Numbered from the stretch's first letter, positions 29,568 to 39,626 are shown. The stretch is DNA of 64,000 nucleotides from Psychrobacter sp. Ps6 (GCF_022129235.1 NZ_JADQAI010000001.1:372001-436000); one strand, 5' to 3'. The notes: generated by a model not told the origin, from the sequence alone. Program-made: numbers and translations.

Positions 29568-30976
29568 GTTTTCTTAACAGGCTTGTCTTCAACGGTAATA
29601 CCTTTAAACGCCAACTCTTTACTGACAGTCTCTAGCAACTGTAGCTCTTCTTCTATCAGCATGAGCATGTCTTGGACACGTGGTAATGCTTTACTGCAAG
29701 CAGTGATGCCAAACTCAATTCTATCTAAATAACTGGCCAAAGTAATATTCATGGCTTGACCATTGAATACGATAGAAGCGGGATACAGTGATTGTAAACG
29801 TGCACCATTCCAATATAGCGGCTTCTCAGAACCAGGAACGTGAGAAATAATAAGGTTAAAGGCCTGCTTTTTTGGAAATACGCCAGTCGCCAAGTTGATA
29901 CCTTGCCATGCATAGGCGATGACACTGTAATTAATGACTTGCGCTTGATTCATGCGGCGAAAGCGACGTTTGCCATTATTCATACTGCGATGGATAAGCT
30001 CTATCCTGCGTAATGGGTTGTCTAAATGTGTGCCCAAATTCGCCAGTACAAATGATAGCTGATTGCCCGATATACTATCATCAGTACGCAGTGACATCGG
30101 TACAAACGCAATCAACGGCTTGCTGGGTAGCGCATCCATCGAGATCAAATAACGACGAATAGCGCCAGCACAGACAGCTAATACCACGTCATTTCTACTG
30201 ATTTTTAGTCTTTCGGCAATTTTATTAAAGCGTTGTATGTCGTAAGACTGCGCCGAGATACGACGTGATGCAGATATGCGCCTGTTCAAAATACTCATCG
30301 GCGCATCAAACGTACCGACATAGCCTTCATCACCATGATTTTTCAGATTGTCTATCAGTTCTGTAAATACCGGTTTGATGGTAGATATCTGCTCTTTCAT
30401 GATGCGCCTGATAGATCTTTCGGCAGGCAAAATAGCATTCACTTGATTACGGTGACGCGCCATCAGTGACCATACTGGTAGCGAGACGGGTTCGGTAGGG
30501 GATTGTGATAAGGATTTTTTTACCAAACGCATGGCAGCGATACCATCAACGAGCGAGTGATGAATCTTAAAATACCAAGCAAAACGTTCAGGTCCACCTT
30601 CTACTTCCGGCTCAATCCCTTCTATGACGTGGCATTCCCAGAGAGGCATCGCACGATCTAACAGTCGCCCATGCTCTCTTGAAACATACATCAAAAGCTC
30701 ACGGATACGTCCAGGACTTGGTAGTGCCACATGATGAAAATGATGCTCAACATCAAAATCTTTGTCTTTTTTCCAAAACACCAAATGCTCTAGCACCTGA
30801 TTGAACGGAAAGCTCGGCGGTACATCGGATTCTTGCATTTGTTTTACCAGCTGATAGACAAAGTCGCTATCAGCGCCTTCGGGTAATTCAAATAAAAACA
30901 ATCCGCCAACGTGCATTGGCTGTTTACGCGACTCAAGAAGTAAGAACAACTGGTCGACTGCTGTGAGAAGTCGCAT
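29549..30976 (-). CDS. wax ester synthase/diacylglycerol acyltransferase (WS/DGAT)
   Basis: This bifunctional acyltransferase family makes storage wax esters or triacylglycerol from acyl-CoA. The catalytic HHSLVDG is at 139-145 with the second His as base, and PLWECHVIEG lies just upstream as in AtfA of Acinetobacter. The 475 residues match the family (about 450-480). Basic C-terminal residues fit peripheral membrane association. The gene is monocistronic. Whether wax ester or triacylglycerol is favoured cannot be read from sequence. Confidence 0.92.
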   Translation of the reverse strand: MRLLTAVDQLFLLLESRKQPMHVGGLFLFELPEGADSDFVYQLVKQMQESDVPPSFPFNQVLEHLVFWKKDKDFDVEHHFHHVALPSPGRIRELLMYVSREHGRLLDRAMPLWECHVIEGIEPEVEGGPERFAWYFKIHHSLVDGIAAMRLVKKSLSQSPTEPVSLPVWSLMARHRNQVNAILPAERSIRRIMKEQISTIKPVFTELIDNLKNHGDEGYVGTFDAPMSILNRRISASRRISAQSYDIQRFNKIAERLKISRNDVVLAVCAGAIRRYLISMDALPSKPLIAFVPMSLRTDDSISGNQLSFVLANLGTHLDNPLRRIELIHRSMNNGKRRFRRMNQAQVINYSVIAYAWQGINLATGVFPKKQAFNLIISHVPGSEKPLYWNGARLQSLYPASIVFNGQAMNITLASYLDRIEFGITACSKALPRVQDMLMLIEEELQLLETVSKELAFKGITVEDKPVKKTKKLAP

Positions 30977-31097
30977 AATAAATCCTTTTATGACGATAAT
31001 GAATAAAAAATTATAGCTGACAGGTGGCTGATTAAATCAGATTTCTGTCTTATTATTTTATAATCGGTTTTTTGTTAGGGCTGACCCGAGCAAGCGC

Positions 31098-31922
31098 TTA
31101 CTGGAAAAAATATCCTGTCTGCGGTGAGCTAGCAGTTGCCATCTTACGCATCGGCATACGACCAGCCAAAAATGCGGCGCGGCCTGCCCATACGGCATGC
31201 TTCATGGCATGTGCCATCATCACAGGGTTTTGCGCATTCGCGATCGCTGAGTTCATCAGAACGCCATCACAGCCAAGCTCCATGGCAATCGCAGCATCAG
31301 ATGCTGTACCAACACCCGCGTCAACCAATACAGGCACTTTGGCGTTTTCGATGATGAGGCTGAGGGTATGGCGATTGAGTAAGCCAAGCCCAGAACCAAT
31401 CAAGCTCCCAAGTGGCATGATGGCGACACAGCCCATGCTTTCTAGCTCTTGGGCAACGATAGGATCATCTGAGCTATAGACCATGACTTCAAAGCCATCA
31501 TCAACCAGTACTTGAGCCGCTTTTAAGGTCTCAGTGATATTAGGATAAAGGGTTTTTTCATCACCCAATACTTCAAGCTTAACCAAATTGTGCCCGTCCA
31601 ATAGCTCGCGAGCAAGCTTGCACGTACGAATGGCGGTTTCGGCATCGAAGCAGCCAGCCGTGTTCGGCAAAATCGTGTATTTGTCAGGAGAGATGACATC
31701 AAGCAAATTTGGCTCGTCGCTATTTTGTCCAATATTGGTACGGCGAATAGCGACGGTCACGATTTCTGCTGCCGAAGCGGCAATGGCTTCGCCAGTCTCG
31801 CTCATGTCTTTGTATTTGCCCGTACCGACCAGCAGGCGAGAGGAAAAGGTACGACTACCAACGGTAAAAGTATCTTGCAAAAGTGGTGTCGGGTGAGTAG
31901 CAGTGCTAACGTTCTCTGACAT
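31098..31922 (-). CDS. thiG: thiazole synthase
   Basis: ThiG builds the thiazole phosphate of thiamine from deoxyxylulose phosphate, glycine imine and ThiS thiocarboxylate. The Schiff-base lysine is K115 in [16 protein letters not shown]. The TIM-barrel phosphate loops appear in [11 protein letters not shown] and [15 protein letters not shown]. It has 274 residues with an N-terminal tail of about 15. The gene stands alone, far from thiS. The gene's substrate donor Dxs lies about 3 kb away, perhaps by chance. Confidence 0.96.
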   Translation of the reverse strand: MSENVSTATHPTPLLQDTFTVGSRTFSSRLLVGTGKYKDMSETGEAIAASAAEIVTVAIRRTNIGQNSDEPNLLDVISPDKYTILPNTAGCFDAETAIRTCKLARELLDGHNLVKLEVLGDEKTLYPNITETLKAAQVLVDDGFEVMVYSSDDPIVAQELESMGCVAIMPLGSLIGSGLGLLNRHTLSLIIENAKVPVLVDAGVGTASDAAIAMELGCDGVLMNSAIANAQNPVMMAHAMKHAVWAGRAAFLAGRMPMRKMATASSPQTGYFFQ

Positions 31923-32264
31923 AACTAAAAATCCTAATAGCGAGCGGGCAAGGTGGACAGAAAAAATATAACGAGATTTCTAAGTAATATTAAAAAAGTG
32001 CAGTAGACAATAATAGCGCACTGTTAGCAAAATAAAAAATCGCATGATAAGTTGGCTATATATACCGTAAAAATAGGCGAGTGGCGATACGTAGAAAACG
32101 CCGACCACATAAAATAATACGCGTCTAAAACAAAATGTTATTATAACAAACTCATGCAATCTTACTTGCAATCTTTTTGGGCTTGGTCAGTCAAGCTCAG
32201 TGTATTTACAGTGCTTTGGTGTGATTGTCTATTTGACACTATCTCTATTTATTAGGTTGTCTTT
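31923..32264. other. intergenic region between thiG and gspE
   Basis: This 342-bp region separates divergent genes. I looked for a TPP riboswitch on the minus strand and could not identify the conserved CUGAGA and ACCUGA elements. No ORF is supported. Confidence 0.35.
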
Positions 32265-33818
32265 ATGATGCAGTTGCCGTACAGCTTTGCGAAACGCCAT
32301 CAGATTTTGGCCATACTTGCCATTGACCCTGAGTTGCCACCAACTTTGGTATTGACGAAAGCCACGCCATTATCCGCAATCAATCAAGCGGTGCGGTTTT
32401 TACAGCAGCAAGGTAGTCGCGGCGTACCAACTTACGAAAGTGTCAGCTCGGATGATTTTGAAAAACGTATGAACGCGGCTTACGCTGGTAATACCGGAGA
32501 GTCGCAGCATATCGCTGCTGGTCTTGAGGATCATCCGGATCTTGATAGCTTAGCAGATAGCGTCCCTGAGACTGAAGACTTGATGGATCAGCAAGATGAT
32601 GCGCCCATTATTCGTCTGATCAATGCGCTGTTGTCAGAAGCCATTCGCCTAAACGCCTCAGATATTCATATCGAAACTTTTGAAAAACGCTTGGTGGTTC
32701 GCTTTCGTGTCGATGGTGAGCTTAAAGAAATTATCACACCAAAACGCCAGCTCGCGCCATTATTAGTCTCGCGTATCAAAGTCATGGCCAAGCTGGATAT
32801 CGCAGAAAAGCGTGTACCGCAAGATGGGCGTATTAGCTTACGACTGGCAGGGCGAGAAGTTGATGTACGTGTATCGACACTGCCGTCGAGCTTTGGCGAG
32901 CGCGTGGTGATGCGTCTACTAGACAAGCAAGCGGGACGTCTTAACATGACGTATTTGGGGCTATCTGATAATGACTATACCGAGCTGAAGCGCTTGATTC
33001 ATCGTCCGCATGGGATTATTTTGGTCACAGGGCCGACGGGTTCGGGTAAGACCACCACGCTATATTCGGCACTGACTGATTTAAATGACCAAACGCGCAA
33101 TATTTTGACCGCCGAAGATCCAATTGAGTTTCAGCTTGATGGTATCGGGCAGACACAGGTCAATAATAAGGTAGATATGACCTTTGCCAAAAGTTTGCGC
33201 GCGATGTTGCGTCAAGATCCAGATGTGGTGATGGTGGGTGAGATTCGCGATTTAGAGACGGCAGAGATCGCTGTACAGGCGTCTTTGACAGGGCATTTGG
33301 TCTTATCAACGCTGCATACCAACACCGCAATTGGCGCAGTCACTCGCTTACAAGATATGGGTGTTGAGCCATTTTTATTATCGTCGTCACTGATCGGCGT
33401 GGTAGCACAGCGCTTAGTGCGTACTTTATGCTCACATTGTCATGGCTGGCAGGCAGCGGATACCGAACAAGCCAAACTTTTTACCGAAATTGGTATTGAG
33501 AAAGTATTGGACAGCGATATCGAAAATGTCGCAAGTAATGCGATTCGTCTACCCAAGCCAGTTGGCTGCGATAAATGCAATCAGTCAGGGTTTAAAGGAC
33601 GTACGGCGATATATGAAGTCGTACCAGTTGATGATACGCTGCGCCGCATGATTCATAGTAATACCGCTGAGTATGAGTTAGAAGCGTATGCTCGCCAGCA
33701 GACACCATCGATTCGTGCGGATGGTCTACGTAAAGTGATAGAAGGGCGGACGACATTAGAAGAGGTACTGCGAGTGACGAAAGAAAGTGCCCTAACGGAT
33801 GATGCGATACTGGTATAA
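32265..33818 (+). CDS. gspE: type II secretion system ATPase GspE
   Basis: GspE is the hexameric cytoplasmic ATPase that drives T2SS pseudopilus assembly. The C-terminal ATPase domain contains Walker A GPTGSGKTTT (near residue 256), the Asp box, Walker B DVVMVGEIRD and the His box TGHLVLSTLHTNTA. A tetracysteine zinc motif occurs as CSHC ... CDKC. The N-terminal domain is short for GspL binding. The 517-residue length fits GspE. PilB of type IV pili is a close paralogue, but the N-terminal domain here is shorter than in PilB, and gspF and gspG in the window favour T2SS. Confidence 0.88.
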   Translation: MMQLPYSFAKRHQILAILAIDPELPPTLVLTKATPLSAINQAVRFLQQQGSRGVPTYESVSSDDFEKRMNAAYAGNTGESQHIAAGLEDHPDLDSLADSVPETEDLMDQQDDAPIIRLINALLSEAIRLNASDIHIETFEKRLVVRFRVDGELKEIITPKRQLAPLLVSRIKVMAKLDIAEKRVPQDGRISLRLAGREVDVRVSTLPSSFGERVVMRLLDKQAGRLNMTYLGLSDNDYTELKRLIHRPHGIILVTGPTGSGKTTTLYSALTDLNDQTRNILTAEDPIEFQLDGIGQTQVNNKVDMTFAKSLRAMLRQDPDVVMVGEIRDLETAEIAVQASLTGHLVLSTLHTNTAIGAVTRLQDMGVEPFLLSSSLIGVVAQRLVRTLCSHCHGWQAADTEQAKLFTEIGIEKVLDSDIENVASNAIRLPKPVGCDKCNQSGFKGRTAIYEVVPVDDTLRRMIHSNTAEYELEAYARQQTPSIRADGLRKVIEGRTTLEEVLRVTKESALTDDAILV

Positions 33819-33906
33819 ATGCTTAGCTATGAATGATGAGAAACAGTATTTGGAGAATAGTGTCTGGAGGACCGTATTTAAGGAGCAATGTCTGAAAAGT
33901 AGAAAA

Positions 33907-33945
33907 AGATAACTGAGCGAAATAGCCAGTTATCTGATCTTTTTT
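33907..33945 (+). terminator. terminator after gspE
   Basis: AGATAACTG (33907-33915) pairs perfectly with CAGTTATCT (33927-33935), followed by GATCTTTTTT. Confidence 0.75.
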
Positions 33946-33978
33946 CTGCAATTAACAGGATAACGTTTTCAACTGCTA

Positions 33979-34455
33979 TTACTTGGCAGCGATGCACTCA
34001 ATCTCAACGCTCGCTCCTGCGGCCAACTCCGATACGCCAAACGCTGAGCGTGCAGGATAAGGTCTAGACAGTTCTGCCTTATAGACTTTGTTAAAATCAT
34101 CAAAGTCATCCATATCAGTCAGCATAGCCATGCATTTGACGATATCAGATTTTCGGTAGCCGTATTTTAGTAGCGCGCTATGGATATTATCTAGTGTTTG
34201 TTTGGTTTCAGCGTCGATACCGCCTTTGACCAATTTGCCGTCTTTAATACCAATTTGTCCTGACATATATAATGTATTGCCAACACGTACGGCTTCTGAA
34301 AAAGGATAGTGGCCGCCATCACCCAAAAAAGTCGGGCTAGATTTAGTATTAGCGGCAGGAGCTGTCGCCGGACTGGCGTTAGCACCAACAGTCAAGCCTA
34401 ATGAGCACATAGCAACCAGTGGTACGATAGATAAATAGGTGCTAAGTTTGGACAT
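33979..34455 (-). CDS. exported RidA/YjgF/UK114 family protein
   Basis: RidA proteins hydrolyse reactive enamines or imines formed by PLP enzymes. This one has an N-terminal signal (MSKLSTYLSIVPLVAMCSLG, cleavage after ANA) that classical RidA lacks. The start at 34455 follows TAAGGAGACAAGG. The fold's conserved Arg and Glu positions appear in RSAFGVSEL and VEIECIA. The mature domain is about 125 residues. It is divergent from none and convergent with gspE. An exported member may act on a different substrate, since PLP-derived imines arise in the cytoplasm. Confidence 0.85.
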   Translation of the reverse strand: MSKLSTYLSIVPLVAMCSLGLTVGANASPATAPAANTKSSPTFLGDGGHYPFSEAVRVGNTLYMSGQIGIKDGKLVKGGIDAETKQTLDNIHSALLKYGYRKSDIVKCMAMLTDMDDFDDFNKVYKAELSRPYPARSAFGVSELAAGASVEIECIAAK

Positions 34456-34542
34456 CCTTGTCTCCTTACTGAGTTGATTGATCATAAACATGCTAGATGC
34501 GCCACAAAATGCAGATAGCATATGTTATGTCGGTTTAATCGA

Positions 34543-35271
34543 TTATTTGTTATTAATAGTCTCATTGTCTGCAGAGAGTGCGTCGTCTTGCTCGTTGTCT
34601 GCGGTAGTATCCGTATTATCTTCTGAGACATTTTCGCTTGCTTTGCCTTGGCGGCGCGCCTCTAGTTCAGATTTTGGAATCCAAGCCCAAGTCATCTCTA
34701 CTACAATCGGGTCACGGTCACTATCAGATTCACGGTCATCAATGACGCAAGGGATAACCATTTCACCTTTTGGCGTATTTAAAATCTGCAAGCGCTGCTC
34801 ATCAGATAGACTGGCTATGGCCGCAATTTGACCTTTTTTGATCGGACGATAAAAATTAACGGAATAGGATTTAATCAGCAGTACGCGATCAGAGGGCAAG
34901 TTTAACCCCAAAATGAAGCCTGTTGCCGTTTCAGCCAGTAAAGTGATGGCTACTGCATGGATTGAGCCAATATGATTCTGTACCCCTTTGACATTGTTTA
35001 GACTGACGATGACTTGATTGGGCTCAACCATTTCATAGTACACGCCTGTTGTCCCTACGTAGGGTACAACTTTGCCAAAGGCCTTTGAGAGAATGCTTGA
35101 GCGCGCACTGGCAGGTAGATATTTGGTCACAGATAACAGTTTGGTGAATTGATTGCTGATTGGTTTTAGCGTGCTGCTGGGTTTTTCGATGGATGATCTT
35201 GTGCTGTCAGAGACTTTGGCTGGTTTTTTATTGGTCAGCTTGACGGGCAGTTTTTTTAATAATCCTGACAT
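34543..35271 (-). CDS. DUF4442-type hotdog-fold protein, possible thioesterase
   Basis: Residues about 60-200 show the pattern of DUF4442 (hotdog fold, related to acyl-CoA thioesterases), for example NHIGSIHAVAITLLAETATGFILG and RVLLIKSYSVNFYRPIKKGQI. The start at 35271 follows AAGGAATTTTGT and removes 41 upstream codons of atypical sequence. A basic N-terminal tail and an acidic Asp/Glu-rich C-terminal tail flank the domain. No substrate can be named. Confidence 0.75.
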   Translation of the reverse strand: MSGLLKKLPVKLTNKKPAKVSDSTRSSIEKPSSTLKPISNQFTKLLSVTKYLPASARSSILSKAFGKVVPYVGTTGVYYEMVEPNQVIVSLNNVKGVQNHIGSIHAVAITLLAETATGFILGLNLPSDRVLLIKSYSVNFYRPIKKGQIAAIASLSDEQRLQILNTPKGEMVIPCVIDDRESDSDRDPIVVEMTWAWIPKSELEARRQGKASENVSEDNTDTTADNEQDDALSADNETINNK

Positions 35272-35581
35272 ACAAAATTCCTTAACGTAGATAAATCGAA
35301 TGTTGTTTTGTGATAGTGGCAAACAGTAACTGTTAGTAAAGCCATTACAAACACTATGGTACATTAACCGCTGCTTTCCTACTATTATTAGCATGAACTG
35401 CTGCGCTTATAAAACAGCAGTCATCTATATTGTGTTGCTAGGATATAGTCTTAAATAATTAAAATAGCTCAATGGTGGTGCACGGATCTGCCTAGTAGAC
35501 AATCTCTTGCGAGACCACCGCGCTATAATAGCGTGATGTTGGTACGTCTTATTTTATAAATTTTCAATACTGGATGATGCT
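35272..35581. other. intergenic region upstream of mcrB
   Basis: This 310-bp AT-rich stretch lies between divergent genes. I saw no ORF, repeat or convincing promoter pair that I could defend. Confidence 0.3.
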
Positions 35582-37045
35582 ATGTCTGATATGTCTACTC
35601 ACGAGCCGACCAATATTATTTATACTGGCGTCGCGGGTACTGGCAAAACCTATCGATTGCTCCAAATCGCGAAGCAATATACCGATTATCTGCCTGAGAC
35701 AAATAATGAAGCGTTACTTGGGCAGCTGTTGCAAAGCTTAAGCTGGCGTGAAGTACTGTGTTTGATATTCTTAGACTTACGGGCTGAACAACAGGATTTG
35801 GTCAAGGTGCGAGAGCTTGTTGACCATCCTTTTTTTATTACTAAAGCGGCACAAAACTCACGTGAGAAAAACCTAGAGAGCACTGCTTGGTTAGAGCTTC
35901 GCAGACATAGTCCTATAGATTCTAAAACCGTCAGTTTTGATAATCGTGCCAGCCAAGCGTACTTTGATAAAGATAACAGCGGCGCATGGTATTTACTGCC
36001 TGAGAGTATGGTATTGCTAACAGAGTTGTCACAGCAATTGGCGGAGTTTCAGCAGGCACAGTGTGATAACCAGTCCAATCAAAACCAAAATTCTGGTCAG
36101 CAGCGTTTTAGTATGGTTAGCTTTCATCAAGCTTATGGTTATGAAGAGTTTGTAGAGGGTATTCGTCCTGTTATGAGCGGCTCTATTCACGCAAACAACA
36201 GTCACTCGAGTAATACCCAGATGAGCTACGCCGTTCAAGATGGGGCCTTTTTAAAGCTATGTCAGCGTGCCGCGCGTGACCCTCAGCATCGTTACGCGAT
36301 GTTGATTGATGAGATCAATCGTGCCAATGTGTCACGAGTCTTTGGCGAGCTGCTCAGTTTGATCGAGCCAGACAAGCGTGCTGGCAAACCAAATGCGATG
36401 ATGGTTCATTTGGCGTATTCTGGGCGTGCGTTTAGTGTGCCTGCCAATGTTGATATCTATGCCACTATGAATACCCAAGATCACTCGCTTACGCCGCTTG
36501 ATATGGCATTACGTCGACGTTTCCGCTTTATTGATTGTCCACCGCAGCCTGAATTATTACCGATAATTGGCGGTATGAGTGACGCGACTAATCGTGCACA
36601 AGCAGACACGGTAGATTTAAGCAAATTGCTAATAGGCTTAAACATGCGTATCACACAGACGCTAGGAGCCGAGGCGCAGTTGGGGCATGCTTTTTTATTT
36701 TCAGTCGATCATTTAGAGCAATTACAAATGGTGTTGGTCGAACAGATCATTCCGCAGTTGGCGCAAGCTGCGGGCGGTCAAGTGGCTATATTGCAGTATA
36801 TTTTTAGAGATGAGCAGCAGCCGTTACGCACCCAGTTTATCCACGACAGCCAAACAATGATAAATAATGATTTGTATGATCCGATGAGTAAGAATCATGC
36901 AACGACGCAACATCAAATGTTTGCAGGGCAGGGCGCTTTTCTTGGTCAATCGATGAACGTAGGTGGCTATATGATGAATCCCGATCTTATTGCTAGGACT
37001 GGTGAGTTTGGCAAGCCCGCTATCTATCAGCGTTTGTACGAGTAA
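35582..37045 (+). CDS. mcrB: McrB-type AAA+ motor of a type IV restriction system
   Basis: McrB proteins are AAA+ GTPases that translocate DNA and drive the McrC nuclease. Walker A is GVAGTGKT (16-23), Walker B with IDEINRANVSRVFGE gives D243 and E244, and the McrB signature NxxD is N297-T-Q-D300 in MNTQDHSLTPLD, close to the GTP-selective motif. There is no separate N-terminal methylcytosine-reading domain: the Walker A begins after 15 residues. Instead about 220 residues separate Walker A and B, against about 75 in E. coli. That insert resembles a helix-turn-helix-like domain in its first part. mcrC follows after 12 bases. Confidence 0.85.
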   Translation: MSDMSTHEPTNIIYTGVAGTGKTYRLLQIAKQYTDYLPETNNEALLGQLLQSLSWREVLCLIFLDLRAEQQDLVKVRELVDHPFFITKAAQNSREKNLESTAWLELRRHSPIDSKTVSFDNRASQAYFDKDNSGAWYLLPESMVLLTELSQQLAEFQQAQCDNQSNQNQNSGQQRFSMVSFHQAYGYEEFVEGIRPVMSGSIHANNSHSSNTQMSYAVQDGAFLKLCQRAARDPQHRYAMLIDEINRANVSRVFGELLSLIEPDKRAGKPNAMMVHLAYSGRAFSVPANVDIYATMNTQDHSLTPLDMALRRRFRFIDCPPQPELLPIIGGMSDATNRAQADTVDLSKLLIGLNMRITQTLGAEAQLGHAFLFSVDHLEQLQMVLVEQIIPQLAQAAGGQVAILQYIFRDEQQPLRTQFIHDSQTMINNDLYDPMSKNHATTQHQMFAGQGAFLGQSMNVGGYMMNPDLIARTGEFGKPAIYQRLYE

Positions 37046-37057
37046 GGTGGCTGTTTA

Positions 37058-38578
37058 GTGAGAACTCATAATCAGTACTATGCGCAAGAAAACTATATTA
37101 AGGCAGATAGTTTTTATGCTCGTATACCTAACAGTAAGGCTCTTGTAGCAAATGTTGTCACGGTATTTGAACACCAACGCCTCACAGCGCACGATTTCCC
37201 GCATGTCTCTGACTTTCATTGGCTAATGGCGCAAGAGTTTGCCGTGTTTTCCATCAAGCGCAAGCAAGGACAGTGGCAGCTCAAGGTTGGGCATTATATA
37301 GGAATTATCCTCTTGCCTAGTGGTATGACACTTGAGCTATTGCCAAAACTGGATCAATCCACTCAATATAATAATATTGCTCAAACTCGCCACTGGGTAC
37401 AAGGCATGTTATCCGACTTGACCCGTCTTGATGCGCGGCAAAATCGTAAGCTGCCTAACATGAAAAACCTAGGGCAATTTAGTGATCACTCAATGCCATT
37501 ACCTGTAGAGGCTCCGCCGTTGTCAGAGTGGTTATTAGAGCAGTTTTTGCAGCGCTTGGTTCGTTATCAGCCAACCCAGCACTATCAGGCTCAGATCAAT
37601 AACCAATCATCGCTACAAGGGCGCCTGCTCATCAAAGAGCAGCTACGACATAACAGCATGCAGCCGCATAAGTTTGTCTGTGAGCGTAGTGTGATGAGCC
37701 AAGATATGTTGGCCAATCGCTTGATCAAGAGCGCATTGGTATGGCTTATGCCATTACTGCCTAGATCTATATGTACACCGCTCTTACGGCCATGGCAGCC
37801 GTTATCTGGGCTAAACCAGCGTGAACGACAGCGGCTAGCGTCAATATATGCTCAAGCAAAGCAGCAGTTAAGCGTTCTGCCATTACAAAAACAGCAACTG
37901 CAAGCCGCGCAGCAGTTGGTAGACCTAGCTTATTGGCTGTTACAGCAGTCAAAGGCATCGACAGGTTATGGTATTGACCCCACTCGACCAAACTTATCTC
38001 AGCCAAGATTGTGTCTATTGATCGATATGAATCAGGCGTTTGAACAGTGGGCGAGTCAGCGTATCGCGTCGATGTTTCAGCAAGTGAGTAGCAATTATCG
38101 TCCTTTTTACCAAACCCAAAGTGTCTGGCTCAATGATAGTGAGGGTCAGGCATGCGTATCGATACGACCAGATTTGCTGATATACAAAACGGCTGATAAT
38201 GATAATAACCAAAATCAGAGTGACACCGCGGTTAGTAAAGAGACGGTAAACGGTTGCTATAGCCATGTCATCGATATCAAATGGAAATATCTGCCTCATG
38301 CTGGTGCTATTACTGCCAGTGATGCCTATCAGTTGACCAGCTATGCACAGGCCTATCAAGCAGGGCAAGGCTGGATGGTATACCCTGTATTAAGAGACAA
38401 GAGAAGACCAGTTGCGCTTAAGCAGCAGATTTATCGTGACAATGGTGAGAATAAAAGTAATCTTAGCGATGGTACTAAAAGTAACCACTCAAACCATGCG
38501 GATTTATGGCTGATACCGTTCGATGTGCTGACAGGTATGGTCAACGGTGATTTGCCTGCGAATTTGAATGAAGTATAG
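37058..38578 (+). CDS. mcrC: McrC-type nuclease subunit
   Basis: McrC supplies the endonuclease of McrBC. An N-terminal adaptor domain (FSIKRKQGQWQLKVGHYIGI, LLPSGMTLELLPKL) is followed by the segment GRLLIKEQLRHNS with later NRLIKSALVWLM typical of the family. The PD-(D/E)xK site is D372 in RPDLLI and D406-x-K408 in VIDIKWKYL. The GTG at 37058 follows AAGGTGGC. It has 506 residues, longer than E. coli McrC (348). The neighbourhood with tRNA genes is common for defence genes. Confidence 0.85.
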   Translation: MRTHNQYYAQENYIKADSFYARIPNSKALVANVVTVFEHQRLTAHDFPHVSDFHWLMAQEFAVFSIKRKQGQWQLKVGHYIGIILLPSGMTLELLPKLDQSTQYNNIAQTRHWVQGMLSDLTRLDARQNRKLPNMKNLGQFSDHSMPLPVEAPPLSEWLLEQFLQRLVRYQPTQHYQAQINNQSSLQGRLLIKEQLRHNSMQPHKFVCERSVMSQDMLANRLIKSALVWLMPLLPRSICTPLLRPWQPLSGLNQRERQRLASIYAQAKQQLSVLPLQKQQLQAAQQLVDLAYWLLQQSKASTGYGIDPTRPNLSQPRLCLLIDMNQAFEQWASQRIASMFQQVSSNYRPFYQTQSVWLNDSEGQACVSIRPDLLIYKTADNDNNQNQSDTAVSKETVNGCYSHVIDIKWKYLPHAGAITASDAYQLTSYAQAYQAGQGWMVYPVLRDKRRPVALKQQIYRDNGENKSNLSDGTKSNHSNHADLWLIPFDVLTGMVNGDLPANLNEV

Positions 38579-38694
38579 TGATTCCATCAATCATAAGAAT
38601 CATAATTAACGAAGGTTTTTGAAGCGACTATTTTTATAAAAATGCCTTTTTTGAAAGAATTTAGAGATTATTTCAAATTAATCGAAAATAGGTG

Positions 38695-38723
38695 TTGACA
38701 CAATCGCCTTTACCCCTTAATAT
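38695..38723 (+). promoter_or_regulatory. sigma-70 promoter of tRNA-Pro
   Basis: TTGACA (38695-38700) and TAATAT (38718-38723) are separated by exactly 17 bases, an almost ideal promoter about 90 bases before the tRNA-Pro gene. Confidence 0.8.
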
Positions 38724-38811
38724 GTGCACCTCGATAGCGAGGAACATTAACAAGTTAGCGGCATTGCCAATAACGAGTTAATCAACAAACTATCGTGATA
38801 ATAGAGAATTT

Positions 38812-38888
<77 letters not shown>

Positions 38889-38899
38889 TCTATTTTAAG

Positions 38900-38918
38900 A
38901 GCCTTACAGGCTTTTTTT
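38900..38918 (+). terminator. short terminator between tRNA-Pro and tRNA-Arg
   Basis: AGCCT and AGGCT pair around TAC and are followed by seven T. It may end the tRNA-Pro transcript, or only reduce read-through to the next tRNAs. Confidence 0.55.
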
Positions 38919-38996
38919 TATGTATAATGATTTAGTTTCTGATATAGTAAAAGTTATATTATAAACTGAATGATAGGGTATAAAAGTCCTCTAAGA

Positions 38997-39073
38997 GCGC
39001 CTGTAGCTCAGCTGGATAGAGCATCTCCCTTCTAAGGAGGTGGCCGCAGGTTCGAATCCTGCCAGGCGCGCCA
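38997..39073 (+). tRNA. tRNA-Arg (TCT)
   Basis: The acceptor GCGCCTG pairs with CAGGCGC, followed by G and encoded CCA. The anticodon loop CTTCTAA gives TCT, which reads AGA and AGG. Confidence 0.97.
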
Positions 39074-39114
39074 TTTAGCCTGCAAATCTTGCCTATTCTT
39101 TTGGCAATAGTTAT

Positions 39115-39191
39115 GGCGGTTGTAGCTCAGTTGGTAGAGCCCCGGGTTGTGATCTCGGTTGTCGTGGGTTCGAGTCCCATCAGTCGCCCCA
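39115..39191 (+). tRNA. tRNA-His (GTG)
   Basis: The encoded extra G-1 pairs with C73, the tRNA-His identity element. The anticodon loop TTGTGAT gives GTG, and the CCA is encoded. Confidence 0.97.
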
Positions 39192-39626
39192 TTTTATTTT
39201 GCATTATCTGCATATAAATCCTATCTTTATACTAAATCTTATCTAATAAATAGCACTCGCCACTGTTGGCGTTTTTTTTGTGTCTGCTTGATTTCTATTT
39301 CCCTGTATTATCCTATAATATTAAACGGTTAAAGCTTTCTGAACTTTTAATTGTTTAGTGATTTACTGACTTCTTATTCATATCAATTTTGCGATAGGTT
39401 TTTCTTCAAAAACCTAAACTGACTGTGTCTGCTCTACTATTGGTTAGTACTGCTTATGAGTAAATAGACATCATGTTTTAAATCGGGCATTATGCTTAGG
39501 TCTTGATGCATCCTGCTGATGAAAACATCGTATTGGCTACACAGAAAAAACTTAAAGCATTTTGGATACACCCCCGCCTTTTTAAGATTTGTTGTTATTG
39601 ACTCTGTATTATTGAGGAACTGATTG
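39192..39626. other. intergenic region between tRNA-His and the AraC regulator
   Basis: Apart from the tRNA terminator this 435-bp AT-rich region shows no ORF or RNA that I can support. It was also scanned for a tRNA 3' end duplication that would mark an integration site, and none was noticed. Confidence 0.35.
39258..39279 (+). terminator. terminator after tRNA-His
   Basis: CGCC and GGCG pair around ACTGTT and are followed by eight T. The stem is short. Confidence 0.5.

Noticed and set aside
31923-32264. A TPP riboswitch upstream of thiG
   Set aside because: The conserved core elements could not be found on the minus strand.
39192-39626. A genomic-island attachment repeat next to tRNA-His
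   Set aside because: No copy of the tRNA 3' end and no integrase were found nearby.
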